A stretch of DNA of 64,000 bases from Flavobacterium sp. Root186 (lineage in GTDB: Bacteria; Bacteroidota; Bacteroidia; Flavobacteriales; Flavobacteriaceae). This document shows, in pieces, positions 35,920 to 44,332 of this stretch (the first letter of the stretch is position 1; every line of letters begins with the position of its first letter). The notes under the pieces are model-generated. The model searched no databases. It was not told where the DNA came from and saw only the letters and a list, made by a program, of their open reading frames with translations. The stretch covers positions 124,001 to 188,000 of the forward strand of contig NZ_LMHW01000011.1 in assembly GCF_001428525.1 (NCBI RefSeq), read 5' to 3'. The position numbers and the translations under genes are program-made.

Positions 35920-36577
35920 CCCTGCTGGCGCGAGCGTCTCGCTCGTGCACACCCAGCATATCAATTAATGTCAATTTCTAAAACAGTCTGATCATTATCA
36001 CCATAATTTCTTGCTGAACTGTATTTCCAGTCTACAGGATTAGTAATGAAACCTGTTTGAACTGGATTAAAATGAATATAGTTTAGTTTTTGCTCAAAAA
36101 CTGTTAAAGACCAAATTTCAATAGGTTTATTGTTTTGCTGCCAAAATTGCCTGAATTTGACATTGCTGTTTTTGTTTCCGGCTCTTTCAAACATCCAGAG
36201 CATCCATTCTTTTCTGCTTTCTTGCGGATTTTCTTCAATTGTTTTGAGCATTTTTCTAGAGGTAAAACCTTTGAAGTCTCTTATTAGACCAGAAGGATCT
36301 CCATTTTCAGACCTGAAAATTAAATGAACATGACTTGGCATTATGCAATAACCATAAATCTCCATTCCTTTATTTTTTCTACAGTAATCTAATGATTCTA
36401 CAATGCTCCCAAAATACTCTTCTCTTGTAAACACATCTATCCAGTAAACCGTAGCAAAACTTATAAAATAGGCTCCAGTTTTATCTCCGAATTTGTATTT
36501 TCTGCTCATTTATTTTTTTGAGCTAATGTAAGAAATACTTTGTGTTCACGAGCGAGACGTTCGCGCCAGCGGGGGGA
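35920..36577. mobile_element. REP-RAYT element 2 (intact)
   Basis: RAYT gene bracketed by REP palindromes at 35924-35949 and 36547-36575 in opposite orientation. Its left end touches the truncated toxin at 35917 and its right end lies 20 bases from the immunity-like gene at 36597, so it sits exactly between two toxin/immunity modules. Confidence 0.8.
35961..36509 (-). CDS. REP-associated tyrosine transposase (RAYT, Y1 family)
   Basis: 182 aa, full length for the family. It shows the HUH motif His-Val-His in MPSHVHLIF at about residue 60, and the C-terminal NYIHFNPV segment at about 150 supplying the presumed nucleophilic tyrosine. Single-strand Y1 transposases of this clade move or maintain REP palindromes rather than a classical IS. 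The gene is flanked by two REPs. A second, frameshifted copy lies 2.5 kb away. Confidence 0.88.
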   Translation of the reverse strand: MSRKYKFGDKTGAYFISFATVYWIDVFTREEYFGSIVESLDYCRKNKGMEIYGYCIMPSHVHLIFRSENGDPSGLIRDFKGFTSRKMLKTIEENPQESRKEWMLWMFERAGNKNSNVKFRQFWQQNNKPIEIWSLTVFEQKLNYIHFNPVQTGFITNPVDWKYSSARNYGDNDQTVLEIDIN

Positions 36578-36596
36578 TCATGGTACAATAAAAATA

Positions 36597-37091
36597 CTAA
36601 TCTTCATAAATTACAGTTAATGGTATATTAAGATTTAAAGATTTTTGTAAAAGTTCTTTTATTTCAATTATCATATCAATATAATAATCCATATCCTCGG
36701 GAACATAGTCATGATCTATACTTAAGTTGGAACTCCAATCATTTCTATTTCCAATATTAACCTCATTTTTTAAATTTTCAAAACCACTATACTTCTCCCA
36801 CATGTTTAATGTTTCATTTTGTAATGCTGGTATGATTTGAGTTGTTATCAATTGAATACTTTCTTCAATATAACTTAAATCAAAATGTGCTTGCATGTCA
36901 TTAAAGGAGTTTAAGTTTGCAATATTTAGATCATTTTTCAATCTAAAAGCTATTTCTTTTTCTAGTAGAAAATAGAGTTTAGCTGCTAAAGAATTGTTAA
37001 TATTTTTTACATAGAATAATAATGTGTTTAATTCGTCTCTTCTAAAATAAGTATCTGTGTTTTCTATTTTGTATCTAATATCTAGTGACAT
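36597..37091 (-). CDS. Putative immunity protein
   Basis: 164 aa, mainly alpha-helical, no signal peptide. Family not recognised. It lies 11 bases after the stop of the 37103 toxin fragment. Together they repeat the toxin-tip-then-small-gene order found four more times in this window. Its role is assigned from that order only. Confidence 0.5.
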   Translation of the reverse strand: MSLDIRYKIENTDTYFRRDELNTLLFYVKNINNSLAAKLYFLLEKEIAFRLKNDLNIANLNSFNDMQAHFDLSYIEESIQLITTQIIPALQNETLNMWEKYSGFENLKNEVNIGNRNDWSSNLSIDHDYVPEDMDYYIDMIIEIKELLQKSLNLNIPLTVIYED

Positions 37092-37102
37092 ATTTGTTTG
37101 TT

Positions 37103-37565
37103 TTAATCTGTTATTATCCTATTATACAAGCTTTCTATTAATTCTTCTCTTGTTGTGTTAAATGTTTCAGGATTAATCTCTTTAAAATCATTTCTATTGT
37201 AAGAGTTTGCTCTTAATTTTTGTTTGAAATCTGATAGAGACATTGTTTGAGGCTTCTCAAATTTATCAAAATATTTTACTTCTATAGAATATATTTGATC
37301 TAAATTTTGAGGTCTTGATATATCTTTCCATACTTTTTTTCCTTCATTTATGATGAATGCTTTTGCTTGTAAAATATCTTCTGGAAGATTTCTAAAAAAC
37401 TCTAATTTTTGAGCATCATCATATTTTAATTTTCCTGCACTTTCAAATGTTTCTCCTATATTAAATTTAGCACTATATGGGGTTTTAATTTTATTTACAG
37501 TGGTGTTAATTACCATTGCATCAATATCTAGATATATGCCTGGTTTGAATGGAGTTCCATCACCC
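37103..37565 (-). pseudogene. Truncated toxin tip (5' end cut at a REP-B palindrome)
   Basis: The open frame reaches 37609, but its first 15 codons (CLIVVGTDYKSALSG) are translated palindrome; genuine sequence starts near 37565 with GTPFKPGIYLDIDAM. About 150 residues survive, ending REELIESLYNRIITD. No toxin motif is recognised. It has no plausible start of its own. Confidence 0.5.
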
Positions 37566-37736
37566 GATAGCGCGGATTTGTAATCCGTGCCCACAACAAT
37601 AAGACACAAAACAAATCATTAAAACTAAAATTACACAAAGTTATATGCTTTTTTATATTTACAAATAGAACTAACCAATCTTTACGGGCACGGATTGCAA
37701 ATCCGCGCTATCGTGGTTGCAAATCCGCGCGATCGG
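37566..37736. repeat. REP-B palindromes, inverted pair plus partial third copy
   Basis: GCGCGGATTTGTAATCCGTG (37570 on) is mirrored by CACGGATTGCAAATCCGCGC (37690 on), with a further partial unit GTTGCAAATCCGCGCGATCG at 37716-37735. This palindrome family is distinct from the GAGCG/CGCTC REPs next to the RAYT genes. The spacer 37593-37685 is AT-rich non-coding DNA. Confidence 0.75.
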
Positions 37737-37814
37737 ATAATAATAATACATGCCGCCACCAGCATCAGGGTGTTTTATTTCGATATTATTATCATTAAAA
37801 TTAATTTTTATCAT
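37735..37814 (-). pseudogene. Immunity-gene fragment (5' end only)
   Basis: From ATG at 37814 the minus strand reads MIKINFNDNNIEIKHPDAGG then GMYYYYPIA and runs straight into REP-B. It looks like the first 27 codons of a small protein whose remainder was lost. It begins seven bases after the stop of the fragment at 37822, keeping the toxin-then-immunity order. Confidence 0.4.
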
Positions 37815-37821
37815 TGAATAT

Positions 37822-37935
37822 TTATTTTATAAATGTTACTAAATCTGTTATATAAAAACAATCTGCACATGTATGCATTATTATTTTCGAGCTTTCTGGT
37901 TTTGCAACTATATTCCCAGCTACCTGAAGTCTTCG
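37822..37935 (-). pseudogene. Toxin-tip fragment (last ~35 codons)
   Basis: Minus-strand open frame RRLQVAGNIVAKPESSKIIM then HTCADCFYITDLVTFIK and stop at 37822. Its upstream side ends ten bases before the second MITE-like element. Coding-like composition and position make it the end of another displaced toxin tip. Confidence 0.4.
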
Positions 37936-37945
37936 TTATTCACGT

Positions 37946-38169
37946 TGCGCAAATGTCTCTGACTTTGGGCTATTTTATTAAATTTGATTTAAAATCAAAA
38001 AGATCAAGAAGTCTCTGACTTCAATCTAAAATTTTGATTAAAGTTATTAGAATTTTGAGTGTAATTTATGTCATTTTTTAGAACGAAACATAAAAAGTCA
38101 GAGACTTTTCTAGACATATTAGCTTTAAAAGATGTAGGTAAGTTACGCAAAGTCAGAGACATTTGCGCA
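37946..38169. mobile_element. MITE-like element, copy 2
   Basis: Ends 37946-37967 and 38148-38169 are perfect 22-bp inverted repeats identical to those of copy 1 (core TGCGCAAATGTCTCTGACTT). Internal AGTCTCTGACTT units lie at about 38012 and 38092. The right flank (CAGCTTTTCATAAGAACACTTCG) also resembles the right flank of copy 1. Confidence 0.7.
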
Positions 38170-38195
38170 GCTTTTCATAAGAACACTTCGCAGAG

Positions 38196-38305
38196 CTGGT
38201 TATCATTTTCTGTGAAGGAAAAATGATTTTTTTTAAGAGAGCTCAAAGACTTTTTTGTCTTTGAGCTTTTTAATTTTTTGCGAGTGGGACGCTTGCGCCA
38301 GAGAA
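38196..38305. repeat. Terminator-plus-REP repeat unit, copy 3
   Basis: ATCATTTTCTGTGAAGGAAA, hairpin GAGCTCAAAGAC / GTCTTTGAGCTT (38238-38270), then a decayed REP (GCGAGTGGGACGCTTGCGCC). It terminates the active toxin/immunity operon on the minus strand. Confidence 0.65.
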
Positions 38306-38324
38306 GGTGTTGGTTTAGATAAAC

Positions 38325-38681
38325 TTACCCATTTCTTAGATAATTTACCCAAGCTTGGGTAATAGCTCGAAAATGATTTAGTGGGATACTTTGACTAATG
38401 ATAAAAGATTCTCTATTAGTAAATGTCACAGAAAATGCAGATACCTCAATAAAATCACCATTTCCTACTGTTAGATCATTATCTACAGGAAAAGGATTTC
38501 CATTTAAATAATGATCAATTAATTGAATTACCTCCTCTTCAATATTATCGGGCTCTCGAAAATAAGTAAAAAACATTTCCATTTCTCCACCTCCATAAAA
38601 AAGTTTAGTATATGAATTTTGATTATCTCTAATTTTGATAAAACTTATATCATATAAGTCTAAAATCTGATTTAGTGTCAT
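38325..38681 (-). CDS. Immunity protein for the EndoU-like toxin (putative)
   Basis: 118 aa, acidic, cytoplasmic (MTLNQILDLYDISFIKIRDN; SIPLNHFRAITQAWVNYLRN at the end). It begins 11 bases after the toxin stop, within the same transcript, and is followed by the operon terminator. Small acidic genes directly downstream of an EndoU toxin tip are the usual cognate immunity genes in CDI and polymorphic-toxin systems. I do not recognise the exact immunity family. Confidence 0.6.
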   Translation of the reverse strand: MTLNQILDLYDISFIKIRDNQNSYTKLFYGGGEMEMFFTYFREPDNIEEEVIQLIDHYLNGNPFPVDNDLTVGNGDFIEVSAFSVTFTNRESFIISQSIPLNHFRAITQAWVNYLRNG

Positions 38682-38692
38682 ATTATTGTTAT

Positions 38693-41644
38693 TTAAAAAT
38701 CAAATTGATCGGGAAAAATAGACCATTTTCCGTACTTATCTTTTGTTATTATAATTTTTTGTCCATCTGTTGCCTTTGATTCAAATCGAAGTGTATTTAT
38801 TTGTTTTGAAGGTCTAGATATTTTTTTTGAAAATGCATATGCCATTTCTTCATTTATTCTTTGCGTACTGTAAGAGGATGGCCAAAAAACACTTTCATCT
38901 CTTTTTGCTTTCATGTACTTTCTAGAAGGTGGCTCAAAAGGGTTCTCCCACTTTTTATTTGTTGCTGGATCAATTATATCTCCCATATGCCTTTCTATTT
39001 TTGCTTTTACATATCCTCTAGAATTTTCTTTAACCTTCAATGGATCTTTAAAATTCCATTTTCCTTCAATATATGGTGGAGCATTAATTATTTCAAGTTG
39101 ATTATGTAAACCTGTAATTTCTGTTTTTGTAGAACTGCCTAATATATGAGTAACTGACACATCACCTTTATGAACATGTTTAATCAAATTTGTATTGTTC
39201 GTTATATTGTGATAGGCATCTAAAAAATCATAATCTCTATAAATTTTCAAAAATTGAATTTCATTTTGCCAAACATCTACCCAAGTGTAAAATTGCGTTT
39301 CACCATTCACAATTCGTGAATATTTGAAATCCATTTTTATCCATTTTCCTTCTTCCTGAACATTGTAAAAATAGTTAAAAAATGCAAATTGTTCATCTTT
39401 GGTAAAACTGTTAAATTTAGTTATGATTGTTTCACGTGCATAAGATGGAAGGTTATTTAGCTTTAAATGCATTAGATCTATTAAAGAATCAATATCATAA
39501 ATGCCTCTGATAGCATTCATAGTATCAATATCTAATCCATGAGGCTTTCCTAATGATATCAATTTTCTTTCTTGTGTTAAAACGTCTGAAGCTGCACCAT
39601 AAAGTCTTTTTTTGATGAATGGATTTGAAACCAGTGAGCTAATTGTCAAAATTCCAAGAAAAGTATTTAGTTTTTGTGTAAATTTTTGTATATCAGAATC
39701 AGGATTAGTATTTCCTAGATATGAACTAATTGCAAGTGCATTTCCTGCAGTAAATTGTATTAAACCGTTTACTCCAGAAACTGCTTCCCAAAATAATACG
39801 GTTTCTGATGCAGTGGCTGCACCAGTCCACACTGCCCTAGTTTTTGATAAATAATTCAAGTATTTTAGACTTGATAATTCTCCAACCCCGGTTAAATTTA
39901 AGGCAACTTCAACAGCAGTCATTGTAGCAAAATCAATTTTTTTTAGATCGCTGTAATCTTGCATATAATATAAGAAAAATACAGGAATTCGAGATGTAGG
40001 GTCATCTATATTAATGTCATTTTTAGGATTTCTAAATTCAATTAGATCTAAATCTGGTTTAAAACCAATAATTGAAATAGGTTGAAATAAATCATATATT
40101 CCATATACATACGAATATGGCATTTTATGCTGATTATTATCCTTAGGGGAATTTGTTGTTATCGTTGTTTCTCCTTTTTCCAGTATAGTAATTTTTCTCC
40201 CTTTTATACCTTCAATTTCGTATTCTATATTTGTTGAACTGAGAAAAGCATCGTTTAATTCTCCAAATGATTGATAAAGTAATACTGCTGGAGAATTCTT
40301 ACTGTTATAATATTTTGTTTTTTCTATTGAACTTCCTGAATCAATAATTAATTTCATATAATATGATTCTGGGAATAGACCAAAAGCGTTTGCTCCTAAA
40401 GTATATGATGGATCAGCATATTTTGGATTGTATTTAGAAGATTTCCAAATTTTATATAATGTTAGTATGAATTTTTTTCTATTATCATCAGTATTAAAAA
40501 TGTTATAATATCTACCAGTTCTGTTGTCATCAATTTTTGAATATAATATTTCAAAAAGGGTTTGCTGTGTATCGACAGTATTGGTTTGATTATAAACATT
40601 AGCAACCTGATATACTTGAATTTTCATAAGTCTATCTAGTAAATCATTTCTATCTCCAGCAGGTACAGAAGAAAAAGTGAAAGATTCGATAATCTTTATT
40701 GCTAATTGTTCTCCATTATTATTTTCAGTTAATCGATGACTATAATCACTTATATTTTCTAATAAATCAACTTTGTCATTCATAGGTACAGTTGCTAAAG
40801 CTTCTGCAGAAAGACATCTTGCTAACCAGTAAAATTGCTCTTTTTTGGAGGCTTTTCTGATTGAAATTTGATTTGCATAAAAACCTTCATAAAAACTAGT
40901 TAAATTTCTCATATAATCTTCGAAAACTTCAACACTTGGACTTACAAATATTGGTTGAGTACTCCATTCAGATTTCTGACTGTTTATATATTGGCCAAAA
41001 TCACTACTTGTTCCTAACTCGATTGTATTAAATATATTTTCTATTGAGTTGATTTGAATAGCAATCTTTGCGATCAAAAACGCTTTTGCCTGTTTATCAT
41101 TTACATCAGTAAGTGGTGTAACAAATAATCCAATTTTATGATTGTAAAATTGCATCGCGGTATTATTCAATTGAACATTTACCCCTCCAATAGGATCTGG
41201 AAAAACTCCAGTTGGGATTTTAATTTGCCAAGTTCCATAATCTACAATTTGTGTATTAGGTTGATATGGCCATTTATATGTTTCAATTTTACAGAAATCA
41301 GTATATGGGGTTTCTACTTTTATTTTTTTAACAATTATTACATCTTTAGCAGATGCTGGTTTAAAAGTATATTTATAATCTTTTAGTTGATAAAGCTTAT
41401 TTTTATCTATTAGGTATTCTAGAAAAAAATCTTCTTCATAAAAGCCCCCTATAACATCTTTGTCTATTTGTCCAACAAGATCCACATCTCTGAAATCTTC
41501 CTTAACCGTTTCTCTGAATTTTTTTGTAACTCCATTAACATCAGCTTCAAACGAATTTAAAAAGCCATATATACTATATTTGGGGTTAGTTAAACCAGTT
41601 AATTTAATAACATTTCCCGATTTTAATATTGCTGCTTGTTCCAT
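38693..41644 (-). CDS. 983-aa modular toxin with C-terminal EndoU-like nuclease
   Basis: No signal peptide. Residues 1-600 are an unrecognised conserved body. Residues about 600-680 hold hydrophobic helices (FWEAVSGVNGLIQFTAGNAL), as in pretoxin regions. The last ~150 residues look like a bacterial EndoU RNase: His in SVTHILGSS (about 832), GLHN (about 845), Lys in GYVKAKIE, then SVFWPSSYSTQRINEEMAYA and the GQKIIITKDKYGKWSIFPDQ ending. EndoU toxins cleave RNA, commonly tRNA, in target cells. The start shares one base with the stop of the 713-aa gene (TAATG), and an immunity gene follows. Confidence 0.7.
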   Translation of the reverse strand: MEQAAILKSGNVIKLTGLTNPKYSIYGFLNSFEADVNGVTKKFRETVKEDFRDVDLVGQIDKDVIGGFYEEDFFLEYLIDKNKLYQLKDYKYTFKPASAKDVIIVKKIKVETPYTDFCKIETYKWPYQPNTQIVDYGTWQIKIPTGVFPDPIGGVNVQLNNTAMQFYNHKIGLFVTPLTDVNDKQAKAFLIAKIAIQINSIENIFNTIELGTSSDFGQYINSQKSEWSTQPIFVSPSVEVFEDYMRNLTSFYEGFYANQISIRKASKKEQFYWLARCLSAEALATVPMNDKVDLLENISDYSHRLTENNNGEQLAIKIIESFTFSSVPAGDRNDLLDRLMKIQVYQVANVYNQTNTVDTQQTLFEILYSKIDDNRTGRYYNIFNTDDNRKKFILTLYKIWKSSKYNPKYADPSYTLGANAFGLFPESYYMKLIIDSGSSIEKTKYYNSKNSPAVLLYQSFGELNDAFLSSTNIEYEIEGIKGRKITILEKGETTITTNSPKDNNQHKMPYSYVYGIYDLFQPISIIGFKPDLDLIEFRNPKNDINIDDPTSRIPVFFLYYMQDYSDLKKIDFATMTAVEVALNLTGVGELSSLKYLNYLSKTRAVWTGAATASETVLFWEAVSGVNGLIQFTAGNALAISSYLGNTNPDSDIQKFTQKLNTFLGILTISSLVSNPFIKKRLYGAASDVLTQERKLISLGKPHGLDIDTMNAIRGIYDIDSLIDLMHLKLNNLPSYARETIITKFNSFTKDEQFAFFNYFYNVQEEGKWIKMDFKYSRIVNGETQFYTWVDVWQNEIQFLKIYRDYDFLDAYHNITNNTNLIKHVHKGDVSVTHILGSSTKTEITGLHNQLEIINAPPYIEGKWNFKDPLKVKENSRGYVKAKIERHMGDIIDPATNKKWENPFEPPSRKYMKAKRDESVFWPSSYSTQRINEEMAYAFSKKISRPSKQINTLRFESKATDGQKIIITKDKYGKWSIFPDQFDF

Positions 41645-43785
41645 TATACAGATAAATCTAAATCTAACATTAATTCTTTTTTTAAGTCCTCTTTTACATA
41701 TTCACTATATCCTTTACTAAAATGATAGTTTCGATCAAGAGAATAAGCAAATACAGTCTTTTCTGGTTCAGATAATTCTGTTTCACCATTTGTGTTTTCT
41801 GCTACAATAGCAACCTTATATTTTTGGTATGGAATATTTTCAAGAGAAATCAACTCATTTCCATCTTCAAATAAATCAATCAAAAACAAACGAGGATTTT
41901 TTGTGTCATCTGTAATTAATGTTTGGATAGCATCATTTTCGGTTTTAGTTAATCCCAAAATGATTTTATTAGGAGTAGAGCCATCCATTGTTTTTAATTC
42001 CAGTCCTGTAATAGTTTGAGTGCTGTCTGTAAACAGTTTCAAATTATAGTAATAAGGATCTGGCAATTGATAGGTTTTGCTTTTTGTAACGGCGCCGCTT
42101 GCAGAAGCCGTTGTTTTTGTATCGGGTGTTGTGCTTCCGGTTGCAGAAACAGCATTGTTCATCACATCACCTGCTTCTGTCAGGTAGGTAACACGGGCAA
42201 CTGTAGGTGTTTCTTCAATTCCGGTTTCAATAACATCATTTACAGTAAGAGTTTGTACAATTGAAATGCCCTGCTGTTTTTTATCGTAAAACTCATTGAT
42301 AAGATTTAGTTTTTCAGAAGTCATTCTGGAGTAACTGTCATCGCCGTTTAATTTTAATAAAGGTTGTGCATCAATTAAACTAAATACATTATCAAAAAAG
42401 TTCGCTTGTCCGTATAGAATAACAAGATCTCCATTTTCGTCTTGTGTTGTTCCGGCTGTATATTGATTCACTTTTCCCTGATATAGCAAAATGTTAAGCG
42501 CAGCAATATTCTTACCTTGAATTGCCGGAGTTGTAAGCTGAATGGTTGAGGTTACATTACTGTAATTTCCTTCTTCATCCGGAGGTAATCGCAAACCATC
42601 GGCATTAATGAAATTATCTTTTTGTGCGTTGGCAACTTTAGCAATCTGTCCGTAAAAAGCAGTATTGTTATTGTTGTCTGTAGTAAATTGCAGATAAAGA
42701 TTATTTGTAGTAACAGTGTTCGGTTGTTCTTGTTTATCAATTAAAACCGGCCATCCATCCGTGCCATAAGTTACGGCTGTCATTGGAACAATTCCTTCTG
42801 AATTCGCTAATAAACCTGTTTTAAGATTTTCAGGCCCATCACCAATGTTGTAATTTCCGTAAAAGTCATAACTGCGGGTACGGTCACTCTGAATATAGAC
42901 ATACCAATAGTTTTTAGTGAAAAAATTATTGATAATGCCATTAAAAATTTCTGCACCTTTTTTTGTTGTTTTAGTTCCTGCGCTGACAACATCTACAGAA
43001 TCTTGAGGAACAAACAAGCCATAAAAAGCAGCAATATCGATAAATTGTACACTTTGCTCACGTAGTAATTTTTGTTCATAAGGAGTACCTCCAGTAATGG
43101 AAATAGAAGCGAAAGCTTTACGGGCATATTCTAAATTAAAATCAAACTCGCCATTATTAAAATTATGTTTGTAATCTCCATAATTTAGGACTACATCAAT
43201 GCCACATTCTCCTTGCGCAAAATCCCCTAACGTTTTACCACTATCAATTAAAGGAAGTTCGAAAGAATCCTCTTCTTTTAAGACATTATCTGTTGTTTTG
43301 AATTTCGATTCTTTAAAAAATAAATCAGATAGAGGCGTTGCTAAGGTTTTTTCTTCGTCAAATCCAATATATGAGGCAAGGAAAGACGGTTTCTCAATAG
43401 CTGTATTTCCATTATAGAAAGCATCAAAATCAATATTAATCTTATTGATAAAATCAGACGTTTGTTCTGTTTGCTGAATTATTGCAGGATTAGAACCTGT
43501 TGTAAAAAAATCACTTCTTTGCAATCCTCTATAAACGAAATATTTGATATTTAATCCCGGAAAAGGCTGTTTGTAAGGACGAAGAATAAGATTTACTTTA
43601 TCAGGACTATTTGTCTGAGGCTGTACTAAAACAACTCCTTTGCAGATTGCATAAGCCTTTTTGGGAGAAGCTAATGAAAATTTGGAGGTCAGGTTAAACT
43701 CGGTACTCGATTGAGGACCAAAAGCTTGTTCGCGGCTTTGCGTAAAGCCTCCTGACTCCACGAAAAAATGAGACTGTGAAGACAT
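41644..43785 (-). CDS. 713-aa protein coupled to the toxin
   Basis: No signal peptide or membrane segment. The N-terminus (FFVESGGFTQSREQAFGPQS) is followed by a beta-rich region (VNLILRPYKQPFPGLNIKYF, VYRGLQRSDFF) and a C-terminal FN3-like part (KVAIVAENTNGETELSEPEK), finishing with a charged tail. I do not recognise the family. The TAATG stop/start overlap with the toxin gene implies tight stoichiometry, so it may be the carrier, chaperone or docking partner of the toxin body. It follows the spanin-like gene by 28 bases, which ties toxin production to the lysis cassette. Confidence 0.55.
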   Translation of the reverse strand: MSSQSHFFVESGGFTQSREQAFGPQSSTEFNLTSKFSLASPKKAYAICKGVVLVQPQTNSPDKVNLILRPYKQPFPGLNIKYFVYRGLQRSDFFTTGSNPAIIQQTEQTSDFINKINIDFDAFYNGNTAIEKPSFLASYIGFDEEKTLATPLSDLFFKESKFKTTDNVLKEEDSFELPLIDSGKTLGDFAQGECGIDVVLNYGDYKHNFNNGEFDFNLEYARKAFASISITGGTPYEQKLLREQSVQFIDIAAFYGLFVPQDSVDVVSAGTKTTKKGAEIFNGIINNFFTKNYWYVYIQSDRTRSYDFYGNYNIGDGPENLKTGLLANSEGIVPMTAVTYGTDGWPVLIDKQEQPNTVTTNNLYLQFTTDNNNNTAFYGQIAKVANAQKDNFINADGLRLPPDEEGNYSNVTSTIQLTTPAIQGKNIAALNILLYQGKVNQYTAGTTQDENGDLVILYGQANFFDNVFSLIDAQPLLKLNGDDSYSRMTSEKLNLINEFYDKKQQGISIVQTLTVNDVIETGIEETPTVARVTYLTEAGDVMNNAVSATGSTTPDTKTTASASGAVTKSKTYQLPDPYYYNLKLFTDSTQTITGLELKTMDGSTPNKIILGLTKTENDAIQTLITDDTKNPRLFLIDLFEDGNELISLENIPYQKYKVAIVAENTNGETELSEPEKTVFAYSLDRNYHFSKGYSEYVKEDLKKELMLDLDLSV

Positions 43786-43813
43786 ATTTAAATGAATTAT
43801 TTAAAAGTTAATT

Positions 43814-44311
43814 TTAAACCATTAATGGCTTATAGATTTTGTAGACGAATCTTAGAAGTAAAAAGACAAGAGCAATAAGAAGTATTCTACCCAGCCAAAT
43901 CTGTACCTTTTGCCAAAAAGTTAAGTAATTGACAAACTTGGTAATCGTAATTGTTTTTTCCTGAACATCTTTTACCTGTTTCGATTTCCAGAAAGCATAG
44001 AGTTCCTGTTCTTTCAAGTCGCAGTCAACGCTGAGTTTATTGTTATCAAGTCGAACCCTTGGGCTTTTTAATGTACGCCCTGGTTCGGCCTGAATAACAT
44101 TTTTGAGAACTACTTTTCCGTTAATACAATCAAGTAATGCGTTATAAGAACTGCTGTCTTTGGCTATTTTAAAAACAGTATCGTGCAGTGTTTCTGTAAT
44201 AGTAATAGTTTGAACTTTATTTTCGTTTTCAACAGGTTTCGGACTTCGGCATGAAATCACGATCAGAATAATGAAAAGAGAAAAAACAAAACATTTTAGT
44301 TTTTTAGTCAT
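43814..44311 (-). CDS. Unimolecular-spanin-like lysis lipoprotein
   Basis: 165 aa with an N-terminal lipobox (IVISC, Cys21), a central periplasmic stretch, and a C-terminal transmembrane helix at about 138-158 (IWLGRILLIALVFLLLRFVY) with a short basic tail. One chain anchored in the outer membrane by lipid and in the inner membrane by a helix is the architecture of u-spanins such as phage T1 gp11, which fuse the two membranes at the last step of lysis. The position directly after the endolysin supports this. No sequence match is claimed; the assignment rests on topology and location. Confidence 0.6.
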   Translation of the reverse strand: MTKKLKCFVFSLFIILIVISCRSPKPVENENKVQTITITETLHDTVFKIAKDSSSYNALLDCINGKVVLKNVIQAEPGRTLKSPRVRLDNNKLSVDCDLKEQELYAFWKSKQVKDVQEKTITITKFVNYLTFWQKVQIWLGRILLIALVFLLLRFVYKIYKPLMV

Positions 44312-44332
44312 AATTAAAGTTGGTTTATAAGT

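Noticed and set aside
37833..38018. 61-codon plus-strand frame
   Set aside because: It crosses the left end of the MITE-like element and lies opposite to the toxin-tip scrap; no coding signal.
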